Both the position numbers and the translations under genes were made by a program. The notes below the pieces were generated by a model. That model saw nothing but the letters and a program-made list of their open reading frames with translations. It was not told the DNA's origin and did not search any database. Shown here in pieces: positions 63,500-64,000 of a DNA stretch of 64,000 bases. The first letter of the stretch is position 1. Each line of letters opens with the position of its first letter. Where the stretch lies: positions 1,054,001 to 1,118,000 of the forward strand of contig NZ_CP065938.1 of assembly GCF_025232395.1 (NCBI RefSeq), read 5' to 3'. The stretch comes from Taurinivorans muris (lineage in GTDB: Bacteria > Desulfobacterota > Desulfovibrionia > Desulfovibrionales > Desulfovibrionaceae).

Positions 63500-64000
63500 A
63501 TGGCTGAATCAAAATTTTCTGCAGTAAAAACACGGATAAGAACAGCTCTTATTTTAGTTTTAATTCTTTCGATTGTCCTGTATTTGGGTGAAACAGCAAT
63601 TTATGCGTTCATTTGCCTTGTTTCTTTGCTTGCCCAATGGGAATTTCTTTCTCTTTTTTATCCCGGAAAAGAAAAACTGCATTTTAAAATTCTTTTTTGC
63701 GGACTTGGAGTTTTCCATTTCCTCCTTTCCTATTTTTTACCTGCCTTCCCCCTTGTTTTCAATATCTGCGCCGTCGCCCTCATCAGCGCGTTTACCGCCC
63801 TTGCCGGCTTCACCCATGAAAACGCTTGGGACAATATGAAAAAAGCGGGACTCGGCTTTATCTCATTCATCTATCTCCCTGTTGTTTTCAGCTTTATGAG
63901 CAAATTTTCCCTTATGCAGCAATTCCTTGTCTTACTCATTCCCATTGCTTCCGATACGTTTGCCTATTTTGTGGGGATAGCCGTCGGCAAACATAAGATT
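63500..64000 (+). CDS. cdsA: Phosphatidate cytidylyltransferase (5' part, cut by window edge)
   Basis: The visible 167 residues start MAESKFSAVKTRIRTA and contain several membrane segments. They reach SDTFAYFVGIAVGKHKI, which corresponds to the family's D-T-x-A-Y-x-x-G-x-x-x-G-K-x-K/x motif. The enzyme makes CDP-diacylglycerol for phospholipids. AAGGA lies 8 bases before the ATG. The C-terminal half lies beyond the window. Confidence 0.88.
   Translation, partial: MAESKFSAVKTRIRTALILVLILSIVLYLGETAIYAFICLVSLLAQWEFLSLFYPGKEKLHFKILFCGLGVFHFLLSYFLPAFPLVFNICAVALISAFTALAGFTHENAWDNMKKAGLGFISFIYLPVVFSFMSKFSLMQQFLVLLIPIASDTFAYFVGIAVGKHKI

Overview
This window looks like the chromosome of an anaerobic, sulfite-respiring member of the Desulfovibrionaceae. 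It carries a tetraheme cytochrome c3 and a taurine dissimilation locus (taurine-pyruvate aminotransferase, alanine dehydrogenase, sulfoacetaldehyde acetyltransferase, TRAP importer). DNA is AT-leaning, coding density is high and most genes have clear Shine-Dalgarno sites. The combination suggests a gut taurine degrader related to Bilophila or Taurinivorans; this placement is inference from gene content only.

Layout. 1-5.3 kb: a partial gene end, a tRNA nucleotidyltransferase-like HD protein, a PHP phosphatase coupled to a membrane metallophosphoesterase, an acetyltransferase and a NimA-like flavoprotein. 5.3-6.8 kb: thiC under a TPP riboswitch. 7.4-17.9 kb: the taurine locus. It holds xsc, a GlcG-like protein, a fused TRAP permease, a TRAP binding protein, a divergent sigma54 activator, ald and tpa. 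An IS200-end remnant lies beside xsc. 18-21.8 kb: a Crp/Fnr regulator and an aryl-sulfate sulfotransferase divergent from a DASS anion transporter, with two palindromic operators between them. 21.9-36.3 kb: a cation/proton antiporter, the rpsL-rpsG-fusA operon, csoR with a metal ATPase, mntP, an SNF transporter, ferritin, and an AraC regulator divergent from redox flavoproteins. 36.5-44.9 kb: an AT-rich accessory block with an IS200 element, a six-gene envelope cassette (LpoB, YcfL, COG3014, CsgG/FlgT types) whose first gene is interrupted by an IS1595-family element, and a 1-kb gene desert ending at tRNA-Arg(CCU). 45-58.5 kb: an acidic disordered protein, cytochrome c3, ppiD, aconitase, a second sigma54 regulator, a hydrolase, adk, a J-domain protein and smaller genes. 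58.7-64 kb: rpsB-tsf-glycosyltransferase-pyrH-frr-uppS-cdsA.

How it works together. Taurine would enter by the TRAP system and Tpa would transfer its amino group to pyruvate. Ald would regenerate pyruvate and release ammonia, and Xsc would cleave sulfoacetaldehyde to acetyl phosphate and sulfite, the latter being the respiratory electron acceptor. The sigma54 activator is encoded inside the locus. Good -24/-12 elements lie before ald and xsc, and two pairs of direct repeats, each with a 42-bp period, lie where activator-binding sites would be expected. This wiring is the most coherent candidate regulatory system in the window. The clearest mutational event is the IS1595 insertion into a signal-peptide coding region: conceptual excision restores a complete signal peptide and ribosome binding site.
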